64,000 bases of DNA. It comes from Shewanella mesophila. Lineage in GTDB: Bacteria; Pseudomonadota; Gammaproteobacteria; Enterobacterales; Shewanellaceae. Under the pieces are notes generated by a model, which made no database searches, was not told the DNA's origin, and saw only the letters and a program-made list of their open reading frames with translations. Shown piece by piece: positions 52,345 to 61,526 of this stretch. Each line of letters starts with the position of its first letter. The first letter of the stretch is position 1. The position numbers and the translations under genes are program-made. The stretch spans positions 1,240,001-1,304,000 of the forward strand of contig NZ_CP080421.1 of the NCBI RefSeq assembly GCF_019457515.1. The letters run 5' to 3'.

Positions 52345-54174
52345 ATGAAGTTAACAAGATTAGCAAGTGCCGTGATGGCAATTAGCGTTGGCATGTCGAC
52401 ACAAGCTTTTGCTGATGATGACCGTTACATCATCCAAGTAGACAATGGTAACAAGGGTGTAGTGAAGGCGTTAGCAAAGAAACTAGGCGCACAGATCCAT
52501 GTCGATGGTAATGGCTTTATTGCTGCGACATTCACAGGTAAAGACTTATTACAGGTGAAAGGGCTGTTAAATAATCCGCATGTTAAGTTGGTTGAAGCAG
52601 ATCAGCGCCGTCATCTGATGGGCTTTAGTGATGATGCTGGTAATCCAATGACACAGCAGGTGACGCCTTATGCTGTATATCAATCGCAAGCCGATCAGGT
52701 TAGCTTCAACAGTGCTGCAGGTATGAAGGTCTGTATCATTGATTCGGGACTTGATGCGTCAAACCCTGATTTTGTTTGGAACAATATTAGCGGTAACAAT
52801 GATTCAGGTACTGGAAATTGGAATGAAAATGGTGGCCCACATGGAACTCATGTAGCGGGTACAATAGGTGCGGCTGACAACAATATTGGTGTTGTTGGTA
52901 TGGCGCCTGGCGTTGATATGCACATCATTAAAGTGTTCAATGCTGATGGTTGGGGTTATTCATCAGATCTAGCACAAGCGACCAATCTTTGTAGTGCAGC
53001 GGGTGCTAACATCATTAGTATGAGTTTAGGCGGTGGCGGCGCTAACTCAACTGAATCTAATGCGTTTCAAGCTTTCGTTGATGCAGGTGGCCTAGTGGTT
53101 GCTGCAGCAGGTAACGACGGTAACAATGTTCGCTCATATCCAGCGGGTTACCCATCGGTCATGATGGTAGGGGCTAATGATGCTAACAACAACATTGCTG
53201 ACTTTTCACAATTCCCAACTTGTACTTCGGGTCGTGGACCTAAGGCATCATCAGATGAAAACATCTGTGTTGAAGTTACCGCTGGTGGCGTAGATACGCT
53301 GTCTACTTATCCTGCAGGCATGGCTACAGCCTCTAATCTGACTGCTGATGGTGGATATGTAGCTAGTAGCGCAATGGAGAATTCAGGCACTGTAACAGGT
53401 AACACATACTTTATGGGAACCGCCGAAGCTACAGATGCTGGTGCGAACGGTAATGTCTGTATCATCGACCGTGGCGTGATCTCTTTTCACGATAAAGTGG
53501 CTAACTGTGAAAACTCTGGCGGTATCGGCGCCGTTATCATTAACAATGAACCTGGGATGCTGTACGGCACCTTAGGTGACACTAATGCGACGAGTATTCC
53601 AGCTGTGGGTGCAGCGCAAGAAGATCGCGCGGCGTTAACTGCGGCAGCTTCTGTCACGGTTGACATTAGCACGGCCGACTATGGTTTTATGAGTGGAACC
53701 TCGATGGCAACGCCAGCGGTATCGGGTATTGCAGCCTTAGTTTGGTCTAACCATAACGAATGTACTGGTAGCGAGATCCGTGAAGCGCTTAAAGCAACAG
53801 CGCTAGATGGTGGTGCAGCAGGTAATGATGTCTACTTCGGTTACGGTATCGTTCAGGCGGCTGCGGCAGATGCATACCTAACGGCCAATGGTTGCGCCGG
53901 TGGCGATAATGGCGGTGGAACAGGTGGTGGAGGTGATTTCACTCTTTCTGCCAATGGTTATAAGAGCAAAGGTGTGAAAACGGTTGATTTAACCTTTAGT
54001 GGTGCAGCTGGGACTAATGTCGATGTGTATCGTGATAACAGCAAAATTGCGACCACAGCAGCTAGCACTACTTATACCGATACCATTAATGGCAAGGGCG
54101 GCGGAACATACACTTATAAAGCGTGTGATGCAGGCACATCAAACTGTACCGCTGATGTGACCGTGGTTTTCTAA
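52345..54174 (+). CDS. Secreted subtilisin-like (S8) serine protease with PA insert
   Basis: 609 aa. Signal peptide (…MSTQAFA-DDD), inhibitor I9-like propeptide (about 25-85), then the catalytic domain with D133 (CIIDSGLD), H166 (GPHGTHVAGT) and S453 (MSGTSMATP). A protease-associated (PA) domain interrupts the fold between about 335 and 440. A Gly-rich linker (about 520-532) leads to a C-terminal beta-sandwich (FTLSANGYKSKGVKTVDLTFSG...). An exported nutrient-scavenging protease is likely. GGAGAG precedes the ATG. Confidence 0.95.
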   Translation: MKLTRLASAVMAISVGMSTQAFADDDRYIIQVDNGNKGVVKALAKKLGAQIHVDGNGFIAATFTGKDLLQVKGLLNNPHVKLVEADQRRHLMGFSDDAGNPMTQQVTPYAVYQSQADQVSFNSAAGMKVCIIDSGLDASNPDFVWNNISGNNDSGTGNWNENGGPHGTHVAGTIGAADNNIGVVGMAPGVDMHIIKVFNADGWGYSSDLAQATNLCSAAGANIISMSLGGGGANSTESNAFQAFVDAGGLVVAAAGNDGNNVRSYPAGYPSVMMVGANDANNNIADFSQFPTCTSGRGPKASSDENICVEVTAGGVDTLSTYPAGMATASNLTADGGYVASSAMENSGTVTGNTYFMGTAEATDAGANGNVCIIDRGVISFHDKVANCENSGGIGAVIINNEPGMLYGTLGDTNATSIPAVGAAQEDRAALTAAASVTVDISTADYGFMSGTSMATPAVSGIAALVWSNHNECTGSEIREALKATALDGGAAGNDVYFGYGIVQAAAADAYLTANGCAGGDNGGGTGGGGDFTLSANGYKSKGVKTVDLTFSGAAGTNVDVYRDNSKIATTAASTTYTDTINGKGGGTYTYKACDAGTSNCTADVTVVF

Positions 54175-54217
54175 ATAGACATCGTTATCCGTTAATCTAA
54201 GGGTAACAGGTAGATCT

Positions 54218-54245
54218 AAAAACGCAGCTAAGGCTGCGCTTTTTA
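54218..54245 (+). terminator. Intrinsic terminator after the S8 protease
   Basis: Stem CGCAGC / GCTGCG with TAAG loop, flanked by A-run and T-run. Confidence 0.8.
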
Positions 54246-54344
54246 TGTTTCGGTTTGGTAAGGTTTGGTAAATACTAGGCTAGAAGCTCGAATGATAGAT
54301 GGGTTGGAATTAAAGCGGTGCAGCGAACTCTAGCCTGCAAGGTG

Positions 54345-54527
54345 TTACTCTTTGCTCAATTTTGCTTGCAGATCTTGTTTTACTATTTCTAATGCCTCCA
54401 GCGCAACACTTGGCTCAATCTCATGACTCTCCAGAAGATAAATAAGGTCGACGGCTAGCTTTATTTCATCACTTGCTTGACTGAGGCCACTCTCAGCGGT
54501 GTCCGGGTTACCCGATGCTTGTGTCAT
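54345..54527 (-). CDS. rsmS: RsmS/YbaM family protein (DUF2496)
   Basis: 60 aa. ASDEIKLAVDLIYLLESHEIEPSVALEALEIVKQDLQAKL closely follows E. coli YbaM (DDVKLAVDLIVLLEENQ...VLRALDIVKRDYEKKL). RsmS is described as a small regulator of secondary metabolism and virulence in Pectobacterium. The mechanism is unknown. AGAGGAT precedes the ATG. Alone between the S8 protease and the TonB receptor. Confidence 0.85.
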   Translation of the reverse strand: MTQASGNPDTAESGLSQASDEIKLAVDLIYLLESHEIEPSVALEALEIVKQDLQAKLSKE

Positions 54528-54718
54528 ATCATATCCTCTATTGTGTGCTAACGATTTTCACATAGTGTGCCGATGGGAACAAGTTGCTAAGGGGATATCT
54601 TTAATGGAGGTGTATGTTTAGGTGTTAAGGCTGCTACAGATAATGCTTGTTAGCGTGAGTTTTGGGCAAGCCATATCCAAGGTCACAAGAGAGTTGCGCT
54701 CACGTGTGCTTGGATAAA

Positions 54719-54744
54719 AAAACAGGCCATAAATGGCCTGTTTT
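54719..54744. terminator. Terminator after the TonB-dependent receptor
   Basis: Perfect AAAACAGGCCAT / ATGGCCTGTTTT hairpin with a 2-nt loop, 22 nt downstream of the receptor stop. Confidence 0.9.
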
Positions 54745-54765
54745 AGTGTGATTAACTGATAAGAA

Positions 54766-57159
54766 TTAGTAGGTATATTTCGCTTCTAAGAAGAAGTAAC
54801 CCCCATTAAAGCCAAATGGCGTGTTGGTTAATGGGTAGACGAAGATACCATTGAAGTTATTACTATCAGGGCGCTTTTCTGGATAAACATCAAATAGATT
54901 TTGCACGCCAGCCGTAAAGCTTAACGCATCGGTAGCAGCGTATCGTACCGACATATCCATAATCCATTGATCGCTATAATTCACGTCGCCAGTTGAATAA
55001 CCCACAGTGTAGTCGCCAAAGTAGCTAACACGAACATTAGTCTTGAAGTCACCGAGTTCATGGGTGAGACCTATGTTGCCCGTGTTATTTGGCGTTGCCG
55101 AGGTCATGCGAGTCTGCTCAATACGATCAAACAACTCTTCACCTACGCCGTCCAAGACTTGTGGGAAATGAATGTGTTGGATTTCAGTTTTGTTGTAGGC
55201 ATAGGCTAAGTTGGCACGTAGGTCGCCCCAAGAACCGATATCAAAATCTTGGCTGACCACAAGATCGACACCGCGGGTACGAGTATCGACAGCGTTGATG
55301 AAAAAGCGTGCCGATTCTGCATTGGTTCCGGCTAACGCTTGGGCAACGGCTGGTGAGTCATCGGGAGTGACAGAGCTCGACAGAATGATGCGATCATCTA
55401 CAGAGATTTGATATGCATCTAAGGTCACTGCTAAGCCTGTGTCATTGCGATAGACTAGACCTAAGCTGAAAGATTGCGAGAGCTCGGGATCGAGTTCATT
55501 GATGCCCAGCGCTGTAGTCACGGGTGATAGGGTATTGAATGTACCAGATTCTGTAGGTATCAGCTGACCCGTTACAGGATCTGGGTTAAACAAGGTCGAG
55601 ATATTGCTAAAGTAGAGTTGCTGTACACTCGGTGCTCTAAAGCCAGTATTGATTGTTCCGCGCAGTGCTAGGTTATCGGTAAAGTCATAACGGCCTGCTA
55701 GTTTCCAGCTGGTATTACCGCCGAAGTCAGAATAGTCTTCGTAACGCAGTGCGGCGGCCCAATAAAAATCATCGGTTAACTGGTTTTCGAGTTCGACATA
55801 AACACCAGTATTATCTCGGGTTTCATCGACTTCAGATTCAGGGGTAAAGCCAGTAAAGCCTTGGCTACCCGCGGCGCGATTATCAAAACCGCCATTGAGA
55901 TAAGAACCACTCTCGCCAGCCTCGATTTGGTAGCCATTTTGACGCCAAGAAATACCAGCAGCAAATAGGATCTCTGAGTCATTGGCAAAATCAAAATAGC
56001 GAGATACATCGATATTGACATTGGTTTCACGAGTGCTTAGTGTGCCCGCATCAAACTCGGTTGGGCTACTCGGGCCTAAGGAGGCGTTTAGGGTGTTATC
56101 AATATTGTAGTTAAATGAATTTTCGCCATGGCCTAGCGATGTATCGATGTTCCACTCACCTAGCGTGAATTCATAACCAAGCACCACGGAGGCGTCGATA
56201 ATCTTTGGGTTGATTTGCGGCAAGAAACCATCTGGATAGATTTCGGTTAAGTTACGTTTATCGAGTGCTCTGCGATAAAAAGCGCCTGATTTAGTTTCAC
56301 GTTGACTGATGCCGCCGAAAGCATACAGCTCACCATTGCTTGAAATTGACTTTGCCCCATTGATAAACAAGCCTAAGTTGTCATATTCAGCATCACCGAC
56401 TTGATGGCTCTTACGGTTAAACGTGGCTTCGCGAGGATCGGCCGAACCATCAGCTAATTTAGGATATTGTTGGCGCGGATCTAATCCTGCTCGATTAGTA
56501 CTATTTTTGTGGTGCGCTTCGAGAGAGATATTAACAAAACCATCGTCACTCAAATTAATGCCGTGGTTTACACCCACGCGCCATTGCTCACCATCACCTA
56601 AGTAAGTCTGGCCAGCTTGAGCGGATACACTACCGCCTTGATTGCTATCTTTTAGCACGACATTAATTACACCAGCAATGGCATCGGAACCGTATTGCGC
56701 AGATGCACCGTCACGGAGAATTTCAATACGTTTAATGGCCGTCATCGGTATCGCGTTTAAATCGACGTTGGATGAACCTTTGCCGACAGTGCCACTTAAA
56801 TGCACTAGGGCTGAACCGTGGCGACGCTTACCATTAACGAGCACTAAGGTGTGATCGGGTGATAGGCCGCGCAAGCTCGCGGGGCGCACTGCATCGGAAC
56901 CATCGGTAACCGATGAAAATGGGAAACTGTAACTTGGTGCGGCAAATTGCAGCGCCTTAGCCGTTTCTGTCATCCCCGTCGATTCAAGCTGCTCCGCGGT
57001 AATAATATCTACCGGGGCGACACTATCTGTCGCTGTACGCAGAGCGATACGTGAACCTATGATCTCGATTTTCTCGAAAGTGGCTTGTTGCTCTTCGGCG
57101 TGGACGGTGGGAATAATTAATGCAGATGACACTGCCAATGCGGTAACAGTTAAACGCAT
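54766..57159 (-). CDS. TonB-dependent outer-membrane receptor
   Basis: 797 aa. Signal peptide (MRLTVTALAVSSALIIPTVHA), then the TonB-box/plug region: FEKIEIIGSRIALRTATDSVAPVDIITAEQLESTG, LRGLSPDHTLVLVNGKRRHGSALVHLSG and IEILRDGASAQYGSDAIAGVINVVLK. A 22-strand barrel follows, ending ...GGYFFLEAKYTY. The plug type (RTATDSVAPVDII, NGKRRH) is that of the large marine receptors for peptides or carbohydrates rather than classical siderophore receptors; the substrate is not determined. The adjacent S41 peptidase operon makes peptide uptake plausible. Confidence 0.92.
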   Translation of the reverse strand: MRLTVTALAVSSALIIPTVHAEEQQATFEKIEIIGSRIALRTATDSVAPVDIITAEQLESTGMTETAKALQFAAPSYSFPFSSVTDGSDAVRPASLRGLSPDHTLVLVNGKRRHGSALVHLSGTVGKGSSNVDLNAIPMTAIKRIEILRDGASAQYGSDAIAGVINVVLKDSNQGGSVSAQAGQTYLGDGEQWRVGVNHGINLSDDGFVNISLEAHHKNSTNRAGLDPRQQYPKLADGSADPREATFNRKSHQVGDAEYDNLGLFINGAKSISSNGELYAFGGISQRETKSGAFYRRALDKRNLTEIYPDGFLPQINPKIIDASVVLGYEFTLGEWNIDTSLGHGENSFNYNIDNTLNASLGPSSPTEFDAGTLSTRETNVNIDVSRYFDFANDSEILFAAGISWRQNGYQIEAGESGSYLNGGFDNRAAGSQGFTGFTPESEVDETRDNTGVYVELENQLTDDFYWAAALRYEDYSDFGGNTSWKLAGRYDFTDNLALRGTINTGFRAPSVQQLYFSNISTLFNPDPVTGQLIPTESGTFNTLSPVTTALGINELDPELSQSFSLGLVYRNDTGLAVTLDAYQISVDDRIILSSSVTPDDSPAVAQALAGTNAESARFFINAVDTRTRGVDLVVSQDFDIGSWGDLRANLAYAYNKTEIQHIHFPQVLDGVGEELFDRIEQTRMTSATPNNTGNIGLTHELGDFKTNVRVSYFGDYTVGYSTGDVNYSDQWIMDMSVRYAATDALSFTAGVQNLFDVYPEKRPDSNNFNGIFVYPLTNTPFGFNGGYFFLEAKYTY

Positions 57160-57217
57160 AAGACCTCTTAGTAATATCTATGTGAAACAACGACTCAATT
57201 TGGCTGGATATTATCAC

Positions 57218-57233
57218 TGTAACAATTGTTACA
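57218..57233. promoter_or_regulatory. Perfect 16-bp palindrome before the TonB receptor
   Basis: TGTAACAATTGTTACA, 59 bp upstream of the receptor start, in the expected promoter region. Likely the operator of an unidentified dimeric regulator. Confidence 0.55.
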
Positions 57234-57345
57234 TTTAGACGGATATGTACTAACTCAGTGCGGACGGTTCTAAATGTGTTTCTCACCACCATATTAGTGT
57301 GGCTATTTGTTTACGTTACAAAAAGTTGCTTGGGCGCGTTTTGAG

Positions 57346-57379
57346 CCATGACGGCAGCTTTTCAAAGCCGCCGTCATGG
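57346..57379. terminator. Long hairpin between the receptor and the S41 operon
   Basis: 16-bp stem CCATGACGGCAGCTTT / AAAGCCGCCGTCATGG with one mismatch and a 2-nt loop. On the plus strand it is followed by CACTTTTTT; on the minus strand it lies 54 nt after the lipoprotein gene. Confidence 0.6.
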
Positions 57380-57432
57380 TGGGCACTTTTTTATCGTTCG
57401 GTGGTTTGCGGGGGCTAATTATTTGGCCAGAT

Positions 57433-57840
57433 CTATTCGGCCTGACATCGAGTGACTATCAAAGGGGCGCTACGATGCTTGTCGGCATCTGTTATAAAAC
57501 ACTGCTCACCACTTATCCAAAGCTGCACTATTTCAGGCAGTTCAAAACTTCGCCCCATCAGTAATTGACCATTAGGGTCGGTATGGGGTTCGCGCTCTAA
57601 TGAGAGACGACTATTGCGAGTAAACGCATCATCTGCGATGGTCACGCGCGCCATTTTAAGTAAGCTTGCGATGGCGATTTCCAGTTCATTGATACTCTCG
57701 GCGCGAGGCTCAATGACCAAGGCAGGTACAGGAGTCGTTAACACTGTTGAGATCTGACTGTCATCGGCCTGTAAGCTGCACCCCATTAACAATAATGGAG
57801 TGAGCTTTAATACAGAGCTAACGAAATGCGGCTTGATCAT
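57433..57840 (-). CDS. Small lipoprotein, partner of the S41 peptidase
   Basis: 135 aa, family not recognised. Lipobox LLLMGC (about 16-21). The mature part includes INELEIAIASLLKMARVTIADDAFTRNSRLSLEREPHTDPNGQLLMGRSFELPEIVQLWISGEQCFI. It starts 2 nt after the S41 peptidase stop, so the two are translated together, and it may act on or inhibit that enzyme (inference). Probably outer-membrane anchored. Confidence 0.7.
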   Translation of the reverse strand: MIKPHFVSSVLKLTPLLLMGCSLQADDSQISTVLTTPVPALVIEPRAESINELEIAIASLLKMARVTIADDAFTRNSRLSLEREPHTDPNGQLLMGRSFELPEIVQLWISGEQCFITDADKHRSAPLIVTRCQAE

Positions 57841-57842
57841 GA

Positions 57843-59438
57843 TTACTGTTTTACCTCAGTTAAGATGCGGTTATTAAGCAGTACATTTTGCAGTCGGGTA
57901 TCTTGGAGCATATAACCTTGATCAACAAATTGTGGCTTAGCTGGCACTTTAGCTATCGAGGCTGGCACAGCTGGGCAACGACTATTGTCGCGATAATAAA
58001 GCGCTGCCGATAGTAATCGTTCCTCTTTGTCACCTAATGCATGGTTAAAATCATCTGCCAACTGGCAGCCAGTAATTTCGCTAGCCAGTGTTGGGCTCGT
58101 GCTAGGAATGAAGCCATCGGAGTAGTCGCCAAAGCCTTTGTCATTAGCTCCTTTAAATTGCACGGTAAAATAGGTCTCGCCACAATTAGGTGTTGGGTAG
58201 AAACCATAAGGTTTACCACAAGTCGTGCCACCCAGTTGAATCACTTCAACATCAATACCGCGTAAGCTGTTCATCAAGGCTTCACTTGCTGAGCAGGTAT
58301 TATCTGTGGTCAGGACATAAAGGCGCTGTAAATCAAGTGTGGGTAAGGCTTGGCCTGCTCCGAGTAAACCAGAGTTAAACCCTATGGATTGATCGATAAA
58401 TGGCATTGGCGTTAGCGGTTGTCCAGTTACTGGATCTGTCGTTGGGTATTTATCGTTAAAGGTGCTGCGCTCAAAGATACGGTTTTCGGTCGCTTGCTCA
58501 CCAGCAATCATATAGCCTAACTGACTCGCCATCGCCAGCAGGCCGCCGCCGTTATAGCGAAGATCGAGTACCAGATCCTTAACGTCAAGTTGTTGTAGTT
58601 GATTTACCGCATCGACGAGCCCACGTTCGGCGGTGGCAATGTGAGAATTAAATTGCATGTAGCCTACGTTGCCCGTTGGTGTGGCCAGTGCTTTAACATT
58701 TTGAACCGGTGTTGATACCACGGTTTGTGCCGTAAGGGTGACGTTTCGGGTTTGAGCCGCACCTAAGTCTAGGATTGCAAATTGGGTTTGCTGGCCAGCT
58801 GTCGTAGGAAACAAGCCTTGGTTGAGGGTGTTTATTGAATCGCTATCGTTGGCATCTTTAACGCTGACGCCATTGATGCTCACAATAACAGCGCCACGAG
58901 CGATATTGGCACTGGTCGCTGGGGTTCCTGGTTCGGTATAGGCAACGGTGACTTTTCTATCTGTGCTTGCGCTAGCCTGTTGTAGATTGAGTTTTAAACC
59001 ATACCCTACTGATGCCCCTGATTGATTGAGTTGATCCCATTCGCTCGTAGGCATCGAGAAGTGAAACTGATCTTTCTCATTACCCGATGCCGACAATTCG
59101 GTGGTTTTCAATAGCTGAAAATACTCAATCACGCCATAGGGAGCAGGATCTCTATCGGTGATTTCGTTGTACCATAAATAGGTATCGTTACTCCATGAAC
59201 GTAACCAAAGCTTCTCATTTAGCTCATAACTTGCATTGCTGGCAGCGCATTGATTCGCTAATTGTGGATAAGCGGGAAACTCACCTTCAACCCATTTTAA
59301 ATCGCTGCCAGAACTCGTTCCAATAGAGCCGTTATTATTTGAGCTAGTACCAGAATCACTGCCACCACCGCTGCATCCTGTTAACATTAGGCTTGATAGT
59401 ATAAGGCTGCTTAATAGGGTTTTAGAGAGTAACTTCAT
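57843..59438 (-). CDS. S41 family peptidase lipoprotein
   Basis: 531 aa. Lipobox LMLTGC followed by a Gly/Ser/Asn-rich linker. A PDZ-like region (about 135-215, GTPATSANIARGAVIVSINGVSVKDAND) precedes the tail-specific protease core: GYMQFNSHIATAERGLVDAV, LDLRYNGGGLLAMASQLGYMIAG and the nucleophile in TDNTCSASEALMNSLRGIDV. It would cut periplasmic proteins or peptides at the membrane. AAGGA precedes the ATG. Operon with the small lipoprotein. Confidence 0.88.
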   Translation of the reverse strand: MKLLSKTLLSSLILSSLMLTGCSGGGSDSGTSSNNNGSIGTSSGSDLKWVEGEFPAYPQLANQCAASNASYELNEKLWLRSWSNDTYLWYNEITDRDPAPYGVIEYFQLLKTTELSASGNEKDQFHFSMPTSEWDQLNQSGASVGYGLKLNLQQASASTDRKVTVAYTEPGTPATSANIARGAVIVSINGVSVKDANDSDSINTLNQGLFPTTAGQQTQFAILDLGAAQTRNVTLTAQTVVSTPVQNVKALATPTGNVGYMQFNSHIATAERGLVDAVNQLQQLDVKDLVLDLRYNGGGLLAMASQLGYMIAGEQATENRIFERSTFNDKYPTTDPVTGQPLTPMPFIDQSIGFNSGLLGAGQALPTLDLQRLYVLTTDNTCSASEALMNSLRGIDVEVIQLGGTTCGKPYGFYPTPNCGETYFTVQFKGANDKGFGDYSDGFIPSTSPTLASEITGCQLADDFNHALGDKEERLLSAALYYRDNSRCPAVPASIAKVPAKPQFVDQGYMLQDTRLQNVLLNNRILTEVKQ

Positions 59439-59686
59439 AAATAATCCTTCATTATTCGACTCTTAACGGCTAAGTTGTTAGTCAGTTTTACAAATGGCTG
59501 TAACTTTTGTTAAAACAATTCTATAACAGAAGATTAAACTTTGTCAGTCAAGAATTGCTTTTGGCTAAAGAAAGATTAATAGGTCGCCGTATCACGATAT
59601 TGATTGCGTATCATGTAATACCATTTATATTCAATCTAGTATTATTCCCAGCCACTTAAGGCTTTATTTAAGGTGCGGTCAAACTC

Positions 59687-60433
59687 ATGGGATATTCGTT
59701 ATTCGATTTTATTGCGGTACTGTGCTTCTTTACCTGTTGGATTGGTTATGCTCGTTTTGCGAGAAAAAAAGCCAAAACCACTAACTGTATTGCTAAGTGT
59801 TTACATCAGCACAGAATTCATTGGATGCATCAGCTCATTGGTCGAGAGGTCAGAGTCGCTGAGGCGGCATTACTTGCCAACTTAGAGCGTAATATTACTT
59901 TTTTTGCGTCTACGACGATGTTGGTGCTTGCCGGTGTGTTGACACTATTTGCACAGGTTGAGCGATTAGAAAGTGTGATAGCTTCAATTCCGCTTACCGC
60001 GCCGCCAGTGCACCTGCTTATTCAACTTAAGTTAGGTCTATTGACCTTTATTTTTGTGATGGCCTTTTTCCAGTTTACCTGGTCGATGCGTCAATATGGT
60101 TTTTTGAACGTCATGATTGGGGCGACTCCTATAGATAAGAGCGGCACGAGTAAAGCCTTGATGGAGTACGCTAGTCAGATGGCGATAGTACAAGATCAGG
60201 CTGCACATTCTTATAACTATGGCTTGCGGTCTTACTATTTTGCCATGGCTGTGCTGAGTTGGTTCTTTCACCCACTGCTGTTTATCGTCGCGAGTCTCGT
60301 GGTGGTTTATACCTTGTATCGCCGCGAGTTTAAGTCAAAGGCCGTGCTTGCCATTACCGCCGGAATGCAGATCTTAGATGCGCAAAAGCAGCTTACGGAC
60401 GATAAGCTCAACGCAAAAACCGGTTCAACATAG
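59687..60433 (+). CDS. DUF599 membrane protein
   Basis: 248 aa with four main hydrophobic regions (FIAVLCFFTCWIGYARF; FFASTTMLVLAGVLTLF; LKLGLLTFIFVMAFFQFTWSMRQYGFLNVMIGA; SYYFAMAVLSWFFHPLLFIVASLVVVYTLY). FAVLSWF-type and WSMRQYG motifs are typical of DUF599. Function unknown; inner membrane. Confidence 0.88.
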   Translation: MGYSLFDFIAVLCFFTCWIGYARFARKKAKTTNCIAKCLHQHRIHWMHQLIGREVRVAEAALLANLERNITFFASTTMLVLAGVLTLFAQVERLESVIASIPLTAPPVHLLIQLKLGLLTFIFVMAFFQFTWSMRQYGFLNVMIGATPIDKSGTSKALMEYASQMAIVQDQAAHSYNYGLRSYYFAMAVLSWFFHPLLFIVASLVVVYTLYRREFKSKAVLAITAGMQILDAQKQLTDDKLNAKTGST

Positions 60434-60709
60434 GCCCAAGTTTAGCTTGAGAGTCGACTGAGTGATTGTTTCGTCCATGTTTGTTGTTTTGCGCTTTTGT
60501 AGTTAACTAGTTTGCAGATTGTAAAATGTGCCATATTGAATTAATTATTGATTGCGTTTGTAACTGAGCCTCTATTAATGTGCTCCTCGCTAGGAGAGCA
60601 AGGTATTTAACCTATTTAAATATCGATATTCGACGGATTGATTTTTCTATCTATCGCTATTTTTTGTCTTTTATTCTCCTAGCAATCATAAATATAAGGG
60701 AATACATTG

Positions 60710-61465
60710 ATGAAAAAATCAGTTACAGCAGTTGCCATTCTTCTTGGACTTAGCTGCATGAGTGCTTTCGCAGCACAAGATAATGCTTTTCAACATGAAG
60801 CGGGTATCAATTATCTATCAAACTCAGAAGAGTTTAGCGATGGGATCTGGAATGCGAATTACCGTTACTATGTAACACCTGTTGCTCAAAGCACCAGTCC
60901 TTATGCGCTTAATAGCTTTTTAGCGCAAACGTCAAACTTAGGTGCTAACTACAGCAATATCGATGTTGTAGATGTTGATTCATACGGCGTCGATGGCACT
61001 TACGTTTTCGCTTCAAAATGGTTTGTATCAGCTAATTACCAAAATTATGACTACGCTAATTTCGATTTCAGTACTTATGGCGCTGAAGTGGGTTACTATT
61101 TTAATGATTCATCTGCGGTATCGGCTTTCTATACCGATGGCGAAGATAACTATGAAGAGCAGTATGGCCTAAAAGTGCGCAGTTTCTTGGCGCTGCAAGC
61201 TACTGCCGGTGTCGATCTTAAAGCGACTTGGACTCACAGCGATTCAGATGATCTGCTTAACCTAGGTGCCGATTGGTACATCAACAACGCTTGGTCAGTG
61301 GGCGCGGGTTATACTCGTAGTGATGACGATGATGCATTTGATCTAAGAACCGCTTATTGGTTGCGTCTGTCTGATAACTTCTCTGCTAATTTCCACCTTG
61401 CTCGCGTATTAGATTCAGACTTCGACGGCGTCAACATTGGTCTTGGGCTTGTTGGCCGTTTCTAA
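60710..61465 (+). CDS. Putative outer-membrane porin
   Basis: 251 aa. Signal peptide MKKSVTAVAILLGLSCMSAFA, then a barrel with many alternating strands (YGVDGTYVFASKWFVSANYQNYDYANFDFSTYGAEVGYYFNDSSAVSAFYTDG) and a C-terminal phenylalanine (GLGLVGRF). A short conserved putative porin family of Shewanella-like bacteria; substrate unknown. ATG at 60710 with AAGGG upstream. Positions 60708-60726 are complementary, with one mismatch, to the predicted 5' end of the tandem sRNAs at 35100-35706, so it is the best candidate target. Confidence 0.82.
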   Translation: MKKSVTAVAILLGLSCMSAFAAQDNAFQHEAGINYLSNSEEFSDGIWNANYRYYVTPVAQSTSPYALNSFLAQTSNLGANYSNIDVVDVDSYGVDGTYVFASKWFVSANYQNYDYANFDFSTYGAEVGYYFNDSSAVSAFYTDGEDNYEEQYGLKVRSFLALQATAGVDLKATWTHSDSDDLLNLGADWYINNAWSVGAGYTRSDDDDAFDLRTAYWLRLSDNFSANFHLARVLDSDFDGVNIGLGLVGRF

Positions 61466-61493
61466 TTGAGTTTAGATTAAGCGAGATCCTATT

Positions 61494-61526
61494 AGCGGCC
61501 ATGCACTATGCATTGGCCGCTTTTTG
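61494..61526. terminator. Intrinsic terminator between the porin and HD-GYP genes
   Basis: Stem AGCGGCCATGCA / TGCATTGGCCGCT (one bulge) followed by TTTTT. Confidence 0.85.
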
